The notes beneath the pieces were generated by a model. The model ran no database searches, was not told the origin of the DNA, and worked only from the letters and a program-made list of their open reading frames with translations. Of a stretch of 64,000 nt of DNA, positions 33,718-45,769 are shown in pieces; position 1 is the first letter of the stretch, and each line of letters opens with the position of its first letter. This stretch comes from Balanoglossus misakiensis. Lineage: Eukaryota; Hemichordata. Both the position numbers and the translations under genes were made by a program. Where the stretch lies: positions 248,001 to 312,000 of the forward strand of contig JBECUI020000024.1 of NCBI GenBank assembly GCA_040954595.2, given 5' to 3'.

Positions 33718-36700
33718 TCCACGGCAAGTACTGATTTTAAGAAATCATCCACGTAGAAATTTCTGTAGACAGCATCTATGATGTCCGAGTCGAAGTTACT
33801 TCTATTGTCATCAGCTGTTCTCCGGAGGGCGTATGCTGAACAACTAGGTGATGATGTCGCGCCAAACAAATGAACAAGCATTTGATGATCGACGGGCTCC
33901 TTCGTGAGGTCACCGTTAGGCCACCATAGGAATCGCAGGACATCACAATCTTCGGGGTCGACATGAACTTGGTGAAACATTTGCTTGATATCAGCAACCA
34001 CTGCAACAGGATACTGACGGAACCGTAGCAAGACTCCAACCAAGGAATTGGTCAAATCCGGACCCTGCAGGAGTTGATCGTTCAGTGAAGTTCCTCCACA
34101 TTTGGCAGCACAATCGAAGACGACTCTCACCTTTTCTGGTTTCATGGGATGCGTCACCGGATGATGAGGTAGGTACCATAACCATCTATCGTCTTCTTTG
34201 TTTTCATCAGATACTTCTTTTGCATGACCTTGTACAATATAGTCTTGTATAGTTGTACTGTACTTTTCATGGAGATCTGGATCTTTAAGTAGACGTCTTT
34301 TGAGTAGGTTGAGTCGTTTCTCAGCTACATGCCTGTTATTTGGTAAGGCTGGTTCTTCAAATTTCCAAGGTAGCTTCAACTGATAGTGGCCATTTTGTAG
34401 ACGGACAGATCGATCCTTTATCGCCTTTGCCCTTCGGTCTTCTAATGACATGCATTCTTTAGTATCCACTAGATTTTCGTTGAAGTCGGCATTGTACATC
34501 CTTTCCAATTGTGATGAAATGGACTCCATACCTTTGATAGAAGTATCACTGTCGATGATCTGGTCCATATTGATAAAGTTGATTGATGAGTTGGTTTCTT
34601 TCTTTCCTTTCATCGGCCCAATCAACGTCCATCCAAGTAATGTTCGGATTGCGTATGGTTGTTTTCTCCCGGCACGTCTTTCCTCCAGGACCCAGTGTGC
34701 TTCTGGAATGTCGTTACCGATCAGGATTGTGACTTCCTTGTTCTGCAATTCTGGTAATTCAACATCCTTCAGATGAGACCATTCCTTCGTATCCTCTGCT
34801 GTTGGTATACTGTTTGCCGTTATGGGAAGTTTGTCCGTCGTCCATACCTTATCAAGATGAACACTTTGATTTCTATGTAGACCTCGTACATCTAATTTAA
34901 CTTCACGTCCATACTTCTTCGTTTCAGCATCAAGTGTGGAAAGTGTATATGTAATGGGTTGTCCACCCAAACCAAGTCTGTCTGCTAGAGATGAGAGACA
35001 TATTGTTGTGTCTGAACCATTGTCCAGGAATGCATAAGTTTCAATCTCTGCTCCTCCCTCCACTCCACTTACTCGGACTGGTACAACTTGTAGGCTGATA
35101 CGTGGCTTGTTTGTCCTGGTTGCTTTACAATGAACGGTGTTACCGGCCCCATTGGTTACTTCAGAATTCCCGTCACTTTTCTCGTCTTTATTCTTCCCAA
35201 GACGTGTTGTGGGTGGAGCTGGTCTACCACTTCCACTGGGATACACTTCATTTGACGACTGGCTAGGATGTGACGATACTGGGTGTAGTAATGGGTGGTG
35301 AAGTCTTCCACAGTCAGTTACTGGACAAAACAATCCACTTTTGCAGTTTTTAGCGAAGTGTCGAGGGGTTGCTTCCAGACAACAATCACAGAGGTTCTGT
35401 TTTCGCACAAACGTTTTCTTCTCCATGAACGACTTCCTGGCAAACTTCCGGCATCTCTGCAGTTGGTGTTGTCCTTGGCAGAAAAGACATCTAATTTCTC
35501 TCTTGGATTGGCAGTAGGGTTTGTCTTGCGTCTTGCCGTACATTTCATGACTTACTTGTGTGGTCAAAGTAGTAGCCTTGGTGAATTGTTTGACCCTGGA
35601 CTTTACGTCTCTCTCTGGTTCTGGTTTTGATCCAACCAACATCCCGAATCTTGTATTGGCCAAGGCTGCTCGCTTCTCCAAAAACGCTGTCAGATGGATG
35701 AATTCTGGTTCAATACCGGAGTAAATCATTCTTCCAGCTTCTTTTGCCCAATCTGCTTGTAGAAATGTAGGTAGGCGTCTCACTATCTTCTCCAATGTAT
35801 CCATGGAGTTCAGATCAGCGGTGTATTTCATTTGGCTGGAACACATATGACAATTATTCATGTCACGTGCCAACTGTAGCAACTTTGATGTGTCCGTGGC
35901 CTTGATCTGTGGTCCCTTGACGACTTTGTCTATAGTTGCATGGACGATCGTGTGTTTCTGGCCGAAATTCTGGTATAATATTTTCCTTGCTTCAGTGTAA
36001 CCTTGTTCTGGAGGTAGAATCACACAGTTCTTGATTGCTTCTTTGGCTGGTCCAGTGCAGTATTGGATGAGATAAGCCAATCTAGTGCCATCATCGGTTG
36101 TTCCCTTTACAATGTTTATCTCAAAATTTCTGGTGAACGTGGGGTACACTACTGGGTCACCATTAAACGATAGGAATTCCCGCTTCGGCAAATTCAAACT
36201 AGTTACAAGTGCTTGCCTGGCTTCACTCTGTTGTCTTATCATACTCTGTAGGATTTCGTGTTGCCCATCCCGCAATGGACTTGGTTCATTTCTATAAAGT
36301 TGTTCCCCAATATTGTGGTCCACGGGCTGCCATTCTGGTGCATTCGGATTTAATGCTGCCACATTGCCCTCCAACTGTTTCACATTTTCGGACAGCGGTC
36401 TCTCTTTAAGCAAAGTTGTTGTTGTGTTGAACTGGGAAACTTCTACTGGGGGACCACTCGACAATACATGGGGGTGATAATCTTGAAAAGACTGGAAATA
36501 CCTGTCAATCTTCTCACTTGGACTGGTCATCCTTGCTTCACTTGTATCAACAAAATATTCTTTGGAATGAAACGAAGTTCCCTCTTCTGCTAATTCAGCC
36601 TTCATTTCAGCCTGTTTTAACTTCTGTTGAACGTCTAGAATCTTCAATGTTGATTGCATCTTTATTTCTTCTTCTCGAAGTCGCAGATCACGAAGCTTGG

Positions 36701-36839
36701 CTTTGGCTTCTTCTTCTTGCTGTATCTTTTCAAGTTCAAGCTGGGTTTCCAATATCTTCCTTCTTGCAATTCTTGAAGCTCGACTTGCCTTTGAACTCGA
36801 TAAAGAACATATATTACTTGTCTGCCGGTTACCATTTCC
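33713..36839 (-). pseudogene. BEL/Pao 1 gag (main part), protease and RT to just past YVDD
   Basis: Read on the minus strand from just after a TAG, this frame stays open for more than 1000 codons. It starts with a serine- and arginine-rich stretch and a charged coiled coil (about 36780-36560). The Pao-type gag domain follows, with LPKREFLSFNGDP and YTEARKILYQNFG. Next come two zinc knuckles (CLFCQGQH, then CDCC with a following H and C). The aspartic protease has FLDNGSDTT near 35020, with DNG where DSG is usual. The RT has RVVFDCAAK, VVADIKQMFHQV and YVDD (33744-33755). The last natural codons lie in the CTGTG duplication, and the frame then runs a few codons into the LTR of BEL/Pao 2. The first in-frame codon used by gene finders (TTG near 36752) is not a real start. 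Confidence 0.92.
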
Positions 36840-37409
36840 CTAAGACGTTTGACTATGTGATTTCTTTTTTACAGATTTTACCTGGTCCTTGGTAGAGTGA
36901 CGTGAATTTTTGGAAGCCGCTGAACCGTTGACATCATCCTCTTGTGAAGCTGGTGGCACTTCTGGCTCCAACCCACGTGACGGAGTTGTTATCGTGATTC
37001 GATGAGACGAAATCCAGTTCTTCAGGCGTTGTTCCAGACACTCTTTTCTGTTAACTTCAGATTCGTGTTCAAGTCGTACACTTTCTTGTTCGGACCTTGA
37101 AAGATGTTTCTGATATTCATAACAAGTATTTGTATATGAAGTAAAAATCCTATCCAAGTCTTCTTTCTTTTTGGTAACTGCTTGGTAGTCAGGCGACGAC
37201 ATTAACATGGTCTCTACATCCATGTAAATACGTGTCATATGGCCGCGGTAAGCGATAATTGATCTCCTTAATTTGAGAACTAAATCAATCGGCTTACCGG
37301 CTTTTTCTTCTCTTGTTGAGCTAGCTGTTTTTGATGAACTGCTACTCTTGACGGAGACAGGGCCTGGTGCTGCTGGAACGTGGAACATCTCGTCGTTTCC
37401 AGTTGCCAT
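36840..37409 (-). pseudogene. BEL/Pao 1 Gag N-terminus, ends at in-frame TAG
   Basis: 189 codons from an ATG at 37407-37409 that follows the probable primer binding site by about 20 bases. The product is serine-rich at its start, then helical and charged (KKEDLDRIF, EQESVRLEHESEV), with a lysine-rich end. TAG at 36840-36842 is followed in the same frame by GGA and an open coiled-coil region, so this is the front of one gag gene and not a separate protein. The TAG is most simply a nonsense mutation. It could separate a short Gag from a longer product if read through. No known enzymatic domain is visible. Confidence 0.8.
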
Positions 37410-37430
37410 GACTTTCTAATGTATCTGCTA

Positions 37431-37446
37431 GTACACGGTTACACCA
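37431..37446 (-). other. Candidate primer binding site of BEL/Pao 1
   Basis: On the minus strand TGGTGTAACCGTGTAC precedes the gag ATG by about 20 bases. It starts with TGG as expected for the complement of a tRNA 3' end. The tRNA is not assigned, and no second LTR exists to confirm the boundary. Confidence 0.5.
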
Positions 37447-38132
37447 GGTTTCAGTCCAACGTCATCTGAGAACTATGTAGGATCCAATTCCTACTTGCAT
37501 GGGCCCCTGGAGTACACACTCTGGACACTCGTGTTGTATAAAAATTCCCCTTTTATTTTACTCTCTACGAGGAGCAAACTGTTCGGTGCATACAAAATAG
37601 ACCGTGCACGACGTAATAACACGGTTCTAATACTGGTATAACACTGGTATAACACGGGTACAACACGGTTCTGTATAACCAAATACATAGACGAAATAAA
37701 TTCAAGTAAGTATTCAAAGGTAAATGTAAAATGCCGATACAGAAGTTCAAACTCAATTACAAAGCAAATTCCAAAAATACAGCGTTTACAGGTAAGTAAA
37801 TTCAAATCAATTCTACTCAATCGCTCAAAATTAATGGTTTATAAATGAAGTAGTCTGCGTCCTGGATAGTCGCTGCTTCTGTTGAAAGACCGCTCTGTAT
37901 CGCTAAATAAAACAGGTAAGTCTTACCTCAGATGGTGACGCTTTTAGGGGCTCAAAAAGCATGCAGTGCAGTGGTCACAAACATGTAGCCTAGAAGGCCT
38001 GACGATGAAATGAAAACTTGCACACTGGCGAGGTGCCAATTTATAGTGAAAAGGAAATTTGCATATTGGATAACCACTATGTGCATGTGCACCTGCACAC
38101 ACAGCCATCCAATCAGGGAGGACTGCACTTAC
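37447..38132 (-). repeat. BEL/Pao 1 5' LTR (only LTR left)
   Basis: About 686 bp of non-coding DNA between satellite and the candidate primer binding site. On the minus strand it holds a CTATAAATTGG box (38040-38045 on the plus strand). Further downstream are a short palindrome AGGTAAG-N-CTTACCT (37914-37928) and a small cluster of AACACTGGTAT-like repeats (about 37620-37680). The outer end is defined only by the satellite junction. Confidence 0.65.
38040..38045 (-). promoter_or_regulatory. Possible TATA box of BEL/Pao 1 LTR
   Basis: TATAAA on the minus strand within CACTATAAATTGG, about 90 bases inside the LTR. It would drive transcription toward gag. No experimental support is available from sequence. 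Confidence 0.45.
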
Positions 38133-38422
38133 ACCGGCTCTATATGACACAGACTGGCGTAAGTTATCAACGGTGATTACGTCGGATTTCCTACGGCCTG
38201 GTTTAGCTGAAGCTAAAGACGTTGGCTAAGTCGGGCAAACCGAAGAGGGAAAGTCACAGCGGTTCAACACTTGACATTTGTTCGGGTAGGACTGCATTAT
38301 TGCCTGTCAATTTCTAGAGAAAGCCCGAATTTAACCAGGGCGTTTCAAACACCGACGTTAGTTGGGGGCACGGCCTGCAGTACTGCCGGGTAAGCTGACA
38401 TCGGCGTACCGCATATAATGTA
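38133..38422 (+). repeat. Satellite unit 10, remainder after BEL/Pao 1
   Basis: It resumes inside the interrupted subrepeat. A deletion then joins GCTGAAGC directly to TAAAGACGTTGGCTAAG at about 38213, removing about two subrepeats before the unique segment. Confidence 0.88.
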
Positions 38423-39796
38423 GGGGGGGGGGGGGTGGAACAGAACGGTTCAATACTACATTTATTAGATATCAGCTAATTTTGGACAATTTAATACAAA
38501 ATTGCGTTTTAATCTTTTTTGCACCAAAAAGGTCATTTTTAGGCAAAACATTCTTTATTTTTTAATTCGGTGACCTGATCATATATAAACAATTGCTTGT
38601 TTGTTAAAAGTTTTTATGACTTTTAAAAGCAGTGACCCTGGCGGCATTCAACACGAAAATAACAATTTTAGCCACAATTTGGTCAAAATGGTAAATTTTT
38701 GAAAATTACAAAAAATACCTGTTTTCTACATTTTCGGAAATCTGATGGAGTATAGAATGCTCTTCGTATATATATATCGTTACAAATTCCACAAAAGACC
38801 GTCTAATTTGGCTCACTTCAGACAAAATTGCGTTTTACCAAATTTTCCTTGAAAATGTCATCTTTAGAAAAAAAAAATAAAAAAACCTTTCTCTTTCGAA
38901 TTTGGTGCCCCGATCATATATGACATGTTGATTGTATGTTAAAACTTTCGACCACTCCAAAAATGCAGAGATATTGACGGAATTCAAGAAAAAATAGCCA
39001 TTTTGGCCATATTTTGACAAAAATGGTAAATGTTTAAAAAATCATAAAAAATTAACTCCTTTCTTCATTTTCGGAAATATTATGGAGCATGAAGTGTCGT
39101 TCTCTTGTAAAAAGTGCTGCAAATTCCAGAAAAGGCGGTATAATTTGAATCACCCAAGACAAAATTACCATTTTCGACTTTTTTTCGAAATATTGTCTTT
39201 TTTACAAAATAAATAAGAATAAATTCTTTTCTTAGTTTGAAACGGGTAAAGATACTTTCCACACGGGTTTTCTAACAATGAATTCCCGTTCATCAACTCA
39301 GATTTCCTACAGCATAAGTCGGCTGAAACCCTGACACTCTAGAGCAGAAACAGTTGCACACTGGTAACGTTGAACAAGTCGATTTTTCTACGGCCTGGCT
39401 CGGCTAAATCTCCGTCACAATATGACAGACACTAGCGTACGATAGCAACGGTGATCAAGTCAGATTTCCTACGGCATGGCTTGGCTAAAGCCCTGGCACT
39501 CTAGAGCAGAAACACGCGTACAGAGACCACGTTGATCTACTCGGATTTCCTTCGGCCTGGCTCTGCAAAAGACCCGACACTCTAGTACAAAGACGTTGGC
39601 TAAGTCGGGCAAACTGAAGAGGGAAAGTCACAGCGGTTCAACACTTGACATTTGTTTGGGTAGGACTGCATTATTGCCTGTCAATTTATAGAGAAAGCCC
39701 GAATTTAACCAGGGCGTTTCAAACACCGACGTTAGTTGGGGGCACGGCCTGCAGTACTGCCGGGTAAGCTGACATCGGCGTACCGCATATAATGTA
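38423..39796 (+). repeat. Satellite unit 11, 1374 bp, doubly deleted
   Basis: The shortest unit. AT-rich subrepeat 0 has lost about 117 bases at TTTGGACAAT/TTAATACAAA (near 38490). The subrepeat block is down to about four copies, with a fusion CTACTCGGATTTCC near 39540. Confidence 0.9.
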
Positions 39797-41675
39797 GGGG
39801 GGGGACAGAACGGTTCAATACTACATTTATTCGATATCAGCTAATTTTGGACAATCATCTAAAATCTAAATCATTTTTTCATATTTGGATATCTGATGAT
39901 GTATGAAATTTCCATTATATGTAAACATGGTGCTGATTATAAAAAATGCATTCTGATTTAATACAAAATTGCGTTTTATTCATTTTTGCACCAAAAAGGT
40001 CATTTTTAGGCAAAACATTCTTTATTTTTTTAATTCGGTGACCTGATCATATATAAACAATTGCTTGTATGTTAAAAGTTTTTATGACTTTTAAAAGCAG
40101 TGACACTGGCGGCATTCAACACGAAAATAACAATTTTAGCCACAATTTGGTCAAAATGGTAAATTTTTGAAAATTACAAAAAATACCTGTTTTCTACATT
40201 TTCGGAAATCTGATGGAGTATAGAATGCTCTTCGTATGTATATATCGATACAAATTCCACAAAAGACCGTCTAATTTGGCTCACTGCAGACAAAATTGCG
40301 TTTTACCAAATTTTCCTTGAAAATGTCATTTTTAGAAGAAAAAAGAAAGAAAAAAACCTTTGTTCTTCAAATTTGGTGCCCTGATCATATATGATATGTT
40401 GATTGTATGTTAAAACTTTCGACCACTCCAAAAATGCAGAGATATTGACGGAATTCAAGAAAAAATAGCCATTTTGGCCATATTTTGACAAAAATGGTAA
40501 ATTTTTAAATAATCATAAAAAATTAACTCTTTTCTTCATTTTCGGAAATATTATGGAGCATGAAGTGTCGTTCTCTTGTAAAAAGTGCTGCAAATTCCAG
40601 AAAAGGCGGTATAATTTGAATCACCCAAGACAAAATTACCATTTTCGACTTTTTTTCGAAAAATTGTCTTTTTTACAAAATAAATAAGAATAAATTCTTT
40701 TCTTAGTTTCAAACGGGTAGAGATACTTTCCACACGGGTTTTCTAACATTGAATTCCCGTTCATCAACTCAGATTTCCTACAGCATAAGTCGGCTAAAAC
40801 CCTGACACTCTAGAGCAGAAACAGTTGCACACTGGTAACGTTGAACAAGTCGATTTTTCTATAGCCTGGCTCGGCTAAATCTCCGTCACAATATGACAGA
40901 CACTAGCAAACGTTAGCAACGGTGATCAAGTCAGATTTTCTACGGCATGGCTCGGATAAAGCCCCGGCACTCTAGAGCAGAAACACGCGTACAGAGACCA
41001 CGTTGATCTACTCACATTTCCTTCGGCCTGGCACGGCTGATGCCCCGGCACTATATATAGGACACAGACTGGCGTAAGTTAACAACGGTAATCACGTCGG
41101 GTTTCCTACGGCCTGGCTCAGCTGAAGCCCCGGCACTCTAGAGCAGAAACAGGCGTACATTGACCACGTTGATCAAGTCAGATTTCCTACGGCGTTACTC
41201 GGCTGGTGCACCGGCTCTATATGACACAGACTGGCGTAAGTTATCAACGGTGATTACGTCGGATTTCCTTCGGCCTGGTTTAGCTGAAGCCCCGGCACTT
41301 TAGAGCGGAAACACGCGTACATTGACCACGATGATCAAGTCAGATCTCCTACGGCCTGGCTCGACTAAAACCCCGGCACACCATGACAGACACTAGCGTT
41401 CGTTAGCAACGGTGATCAAGTCGGATTTCCTTCGGCCTGGCTCTGCAAAAGACCCGACACTCTAGTACATAGACGTTGGCTAAGTCGGGCAAACCGAAGA
41501 GGGAAAGTCACAGCGGTTCAACACTTGACATTTGTTCGGGTAGGACTGCATTATTGCCAGTCAATTTATAGAGAAAGCCCGAATTTAACCAGGGCGTTTC
41601 AAACACCGACGTTAGTTGGGGGCACGGCCTGCAGTACTGCCGGGTAAGCTGACATCGGCGTACCGCATATAATGT
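39797..41675 (+). repeat. Satellite unit 12, 1879 bp
   Basis: The shortest poly-G tract (8 G, 39797-39804) and two subrepeats fewer than standard. Confidence 0.9.
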
Positions 41676-43724
41676 GGGGGGGGGGGGGGAACAGAACGGT
41701 TCAATACTACATTTATTAGATATCAGCTAATTTTGGACAATCATTTAAAATCTAAATCATTTTTTCATATTTGGATATCTGATGATGTATGAAATTTCCA
41801 TTATATGTAAAAATGGTGCTGATTATAAAAATGCATTCTGATTTAATACAAAATTGCGTTTTATTCGTTTTTACACCAAAAAGGTCATTTTTAGGCAAAA
41901 CATTCTTTATTTTTTTAATTCGGTGACCTGATCATATATAAACAATTGCTTGTATGTTAAAAGTTTTTATGACTTTTAAAAGCTGTGACACTTGCGGCAT
42001 TCAACACGAAAATAACAATTTTAGCCACAATTTGGTCAAAATGGTAAATTTTTGAAAATTACAAAAAATACCTGTTTTCTACATTTTCGGAAATCTGATG
42101 GAGTATAAAATGCTCTTCGTATGTATATATCGATAGAAATTCCAAAAAAAAAGACAGTCTAATATGGCTTACTGCAGACAAAATTGCGTTTTACCAAATT
42201 TTCCTTGAAAATGTCATTTTTAGAAAAAAAAATAAAAAAACCTTTGTTCTTCGAATTTGGTGCCCTGATCATATATGACATGTTGATTGTATGTTAAAAC
42301 TTTCGACAACTCCAAAAATGCGGAGATATTGACGGAATTCAAGAAAAAATAGCCATTTTGGCCATATTTTGACAAAAATGGTAAATTTTTAAAAAATCAT
42401 AAAAAATAAACTCTTTTCTTCATTTTCGGAAATATTATGGAGCATGAAGTGTCGTTCTCTTGTAAAAAGTGCTGCAAATTCCAGAAAAGGTGGTATAATT
42501 TGAATCACCCAAGACAAAATTACCATTTTCGACTTTTTTTTCGAAAAATTGTCTTTTTTACAAAATAAATAAGAATAAATTCTTTTCTTAGTTTCAAACG
42601 GGTAGAGATACTTTCCACACGGGTTTTCTAACATTGAATTCCCGTTCATCAACTCAGATTTCCTACAGCATAAGTCGGCTAAAACCCTGAAACTCTAGAG
42701 CAGAAACAGTTGCACACTGGTAACGTTGAACAAGTCGATTTTTCAACGGCCTGGCTCGGTTAAATCTCCGTCACAATATGACAGACACTAGCGTACGTTA
42801 GCAACGGTGATCAAGTTAGATTTTCTACGGCATGGCTTGGATAAAGCCCCGGCACTTTAGAGCGGAAACACGCGTACATTGACCACGATGATCAAGTCAG
42901 ATCTCCTACGGCCTGGCTCGACTAAAACCCCGGCACACTATGACAGACACTAGCGTTCGTTAGCAACGTTGATCAAGACAGATTTCCTACGGCATGGCTT
43001 TGCTAAAGCCCTGACACTCTAGTGCAGAAACACGAGTACAGAGACCACGTTGATCTACTCACATTTCCTTCGGCCTGGCACGGCTGATGCCCCGGCACTA
43101 TATATAGGACACAGACTGGCGTAAGTTAACAACGGTAATCACGTCGGGTTTCCTACGGCCTGGCTCAGCTGAAGCCCCGGCACTCTAGAGCAGAAACAGG
43201 CGTACATTGACCACGTTGATCAAGTCAGATTTTCTACGGCGTGACTCGGCTGGTGCACCGGCTCTATATGACACAGACTGGCGTAAGTTATCAACGGTGA
43301 TTACGTCGGATTTCCTACGGCCTGGTTTAGCTGAAGTCCCGGCACTTTAGAGCGGAAACACGCGTACATTGACCACGATGATCAAGTCAGATCTCCTACG
43401 GCCTGGCTCGACTAAAACCCCGGCACACCATGACAGACACTAGCGTTCGTTAGCAACGGTGATCAAGTTGAATTTCCTTCGGCCTGGCTCTGCAAAAGAC
43501 CCGACACTCTAGTACAAAGACGTTGGCTAAGTCGGGCAAACCGAACAGGGAAAGTCACAGCGGTTCAACACTTGACATTTGTTCCGGTAGGACTGCATTA
43601 TTGCCTGTCGATTTATAGAGAGAGCCCGAATTTAACCAGGGCGTTTCAAACACCGACGTTTGTTGGGGGCACGGCCTACAGTACTGCCGGGTAAGCTGAC
43701 ATCGGCGTACCGCATATAATGTAA
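41676..43724 (+). repeat. Satellite unit 13, 2049 bp
   Basis: Standard length. The leader reads ATGTGGGG instead of ATGTAGGG, so the A before the G tract is lost (14 G). Confidence 0.92.
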
Positions 43725-45769
43725 GGGGGGGGGGGGGAACAGAACGGTTCAATACTATATTTATTAGATATCAGCTAATTTTGGACAATCATCTAAAATG
43801 TAAATCATCTTTTCATATTTGGATATCTGATGATGTATGAAATTTCCATTATATGTAAAAATGGTGCTGATTATAAAAATGCAGTCTGAATGAGCTGATT
43901 TAATACAAAATTGCGTTTTATTCGTTTTTGCACCAAAAAGGTCATTTTTAGTCAAACATTCTTTATTTTTTTAATTCGGTGACCTGATCATATATAAACA
44001 ATTGCTTGTATGTTAAAAGTTTTTATGACTTTTAAAAGCAGTGACACTGGCGGCATTCAACACGAAAATAACAATTTTAGCCACAATTTGGTCAAAATGG
44101 TAAATTTTTGAAAATTACAAAACATACCTGTTTTCTACACTTTCGGAAATCTGATGGAGTATAGAATGGTCTTCGTATGTATATATCGATACAAATTCCA
44201 CAAAAGACCGTCTAATTTGGCTCACTGCAGACAAAATTGCGTTTTACCAATTTTCCTTGAAAATGTCATTTTAGAAAAAAAAATAAAAAACCTTTGTTCT
44301 TCGAATTTAGTGCCTGATCATATATAACATGTTGATTGTATGTTAAAACTTTCGACCACTCCAAAAATGCAGAGATATTGACGGAATTGAAGAAAAAATA
44401 GCCATTTTGGCCATATTTTGACAAAAATGGTACATTTTTGAAAAATCATAAAAAATTAACTCTTTTCTTCATTTTCGGAAATATTATGGAGCATGAAGTG
44501 TCGTTCTCTTGTAAAAAGTGCTGCAAATTCCAGAAAAGGCGGTATAATTTGAATCACCCAAGACAAAATTACCATTTTTCGACTTTTTTTTCGAAAAATT
44601 GTCTTTTTTTACAAAATAAATAAGAATAAATTCTTTTCTTAGTTCCAAACGGGTAGAGATACTTTCCACACGGGTTTTCTAACATTGAATTCCCGTTCAT
44701 CAACTCAGATTTCCTACAAGTCGGCTAAAACCCTGACACTCTAGAACAGAAACAGTTGCACACTGGTAACGTTGAACAAGTCGATTTTTCTACGGCCTGG
44801 CTCGGCTAAATCTCCGTCACAATATGACAGACACTAGCGTACGTTAGCAACGGTGATCAAGTCAGATTTTCTACGGCATGGGTTGGATAAAGCCCCGGCA
44901 CTCTAGAGCAGAAACACGCGTACAGAGACCACGTTGATCAAGTCTGATCTCCTACGGCTTGGCTCGACTAAAACCCCGGCACACTATGACAGACACTAGC
45001 GTTCGTTAGCAACGGTGATCAAGTCAGATTTCCTACGGCATGGCTTGGCTAAAGCCCTGGCACTCTAGAGCAGAAACACGCGTACAGAGACCACGTTGAT
45101 CTACTCACATTTCCTTCGGCCTGGCACGGCTGATGCCCCGGCACTATATATAGGACACAAACTGGCGTAAGTTAACAACGGTAATCACGTCGGGTTTCCT
45201 ACGGCCTGGCTCAGCTGAAGCCCCGGCACTCTAGAGCAGAAACAGGCGTACATTGACCACGTTGATCAAGTCAGATTTCCTACGGCGTGACTCGGCTGGT
45301 GCACCGGCTCTATATGACACAGACTGGCGTAAGTTATCAACGGTGATTACGTCGGATTTCCTACGGCCTGGCTCGACTAAAACCCCGGCACACCATGACA
45401 GACACTAGCGTTCGTTAGCAACGGTGATCAAGTCGGATTTCCTACGGCCTGGCTCGACTAAAACCCCGGCACACCATGACAGACTCTAGCGTTCGTTAGC
45501 AACGGTGATCAAGTCGGATTTCCTTCGGCCTGGCTCTCCAAAAGACCCGACACTCTAGTACAAAGACGTTGGCTAAGTCGGGCAAACCGAAGAGGGAAAG
45601 TCACAGCGGGTCAACACTCGACATTTGTTCCGGTAGGACTGCATTATTGCCTGTCAATTTATAGAGAAAGCCCGAATTTAACCAGGGCGTTTCAAACACC
45701 GACGTTAGTTGGGGGCACGGCCTGCAGTACTGCCGGGTAAGCTGACATCGGTGTACCGCATATAATGTA
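43725..45769 (+). repeat. Satellite unit 14, 2045 bp
   Basis: Near-standard length with 13 G. A subrepeat near 45362-45440 is followed by a near copy of itself that keeps the class CACACCATGACAGAC twice in a row, breaking the usual alternation. Confidence 0.9.

Larger units (their letters stand above)
24511..38132 (-). mobile_element. BEL/Pao LTR retrotransposon 1 (old, truncated, host of a nested element)
   Basis: Read on the minus strand, the element runs 5' LTR (about 38132-37447), a probable primer binding site (37446-37431), gag, protease, RT, RNase H and integrase, ending at 24549. Only 38 bases separate the integrase stop from satellite DNA, so the 3' LTR is missing. The coding frame is uniform across its length but has TAG at 36840-36842 and TGA at 26187-26189. 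A second BEL/Pao element occupies 27130-33712 and splits the RT ten codons after YVDD. Without the nested element it is about 7.0 kb long. The order gag-protease-RT-RNase H-integrase, the H2C2 integrase finger and the Pao-type gag define the superfamily. Confidence 0.93.

Noticed and set aside
27227-33727. 79-codon frame inside each LTR of BEL/Pao 2
   Set aside because: Identical in both LTRs because the LTRs are identical. It lies in the promoter region and resembles no protein I know.
38040-38045. A host promoter at the TATA box
   Set aside because: The position within the LTR and the orientation toward gag explain it as a retrotransposon promoter.
37491-38150. Minus-strand frames in the BEL/Pao 1 LTR
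   Set aside because: Short, overlapping and without domains. They are consistent with random open frames in an LTR.
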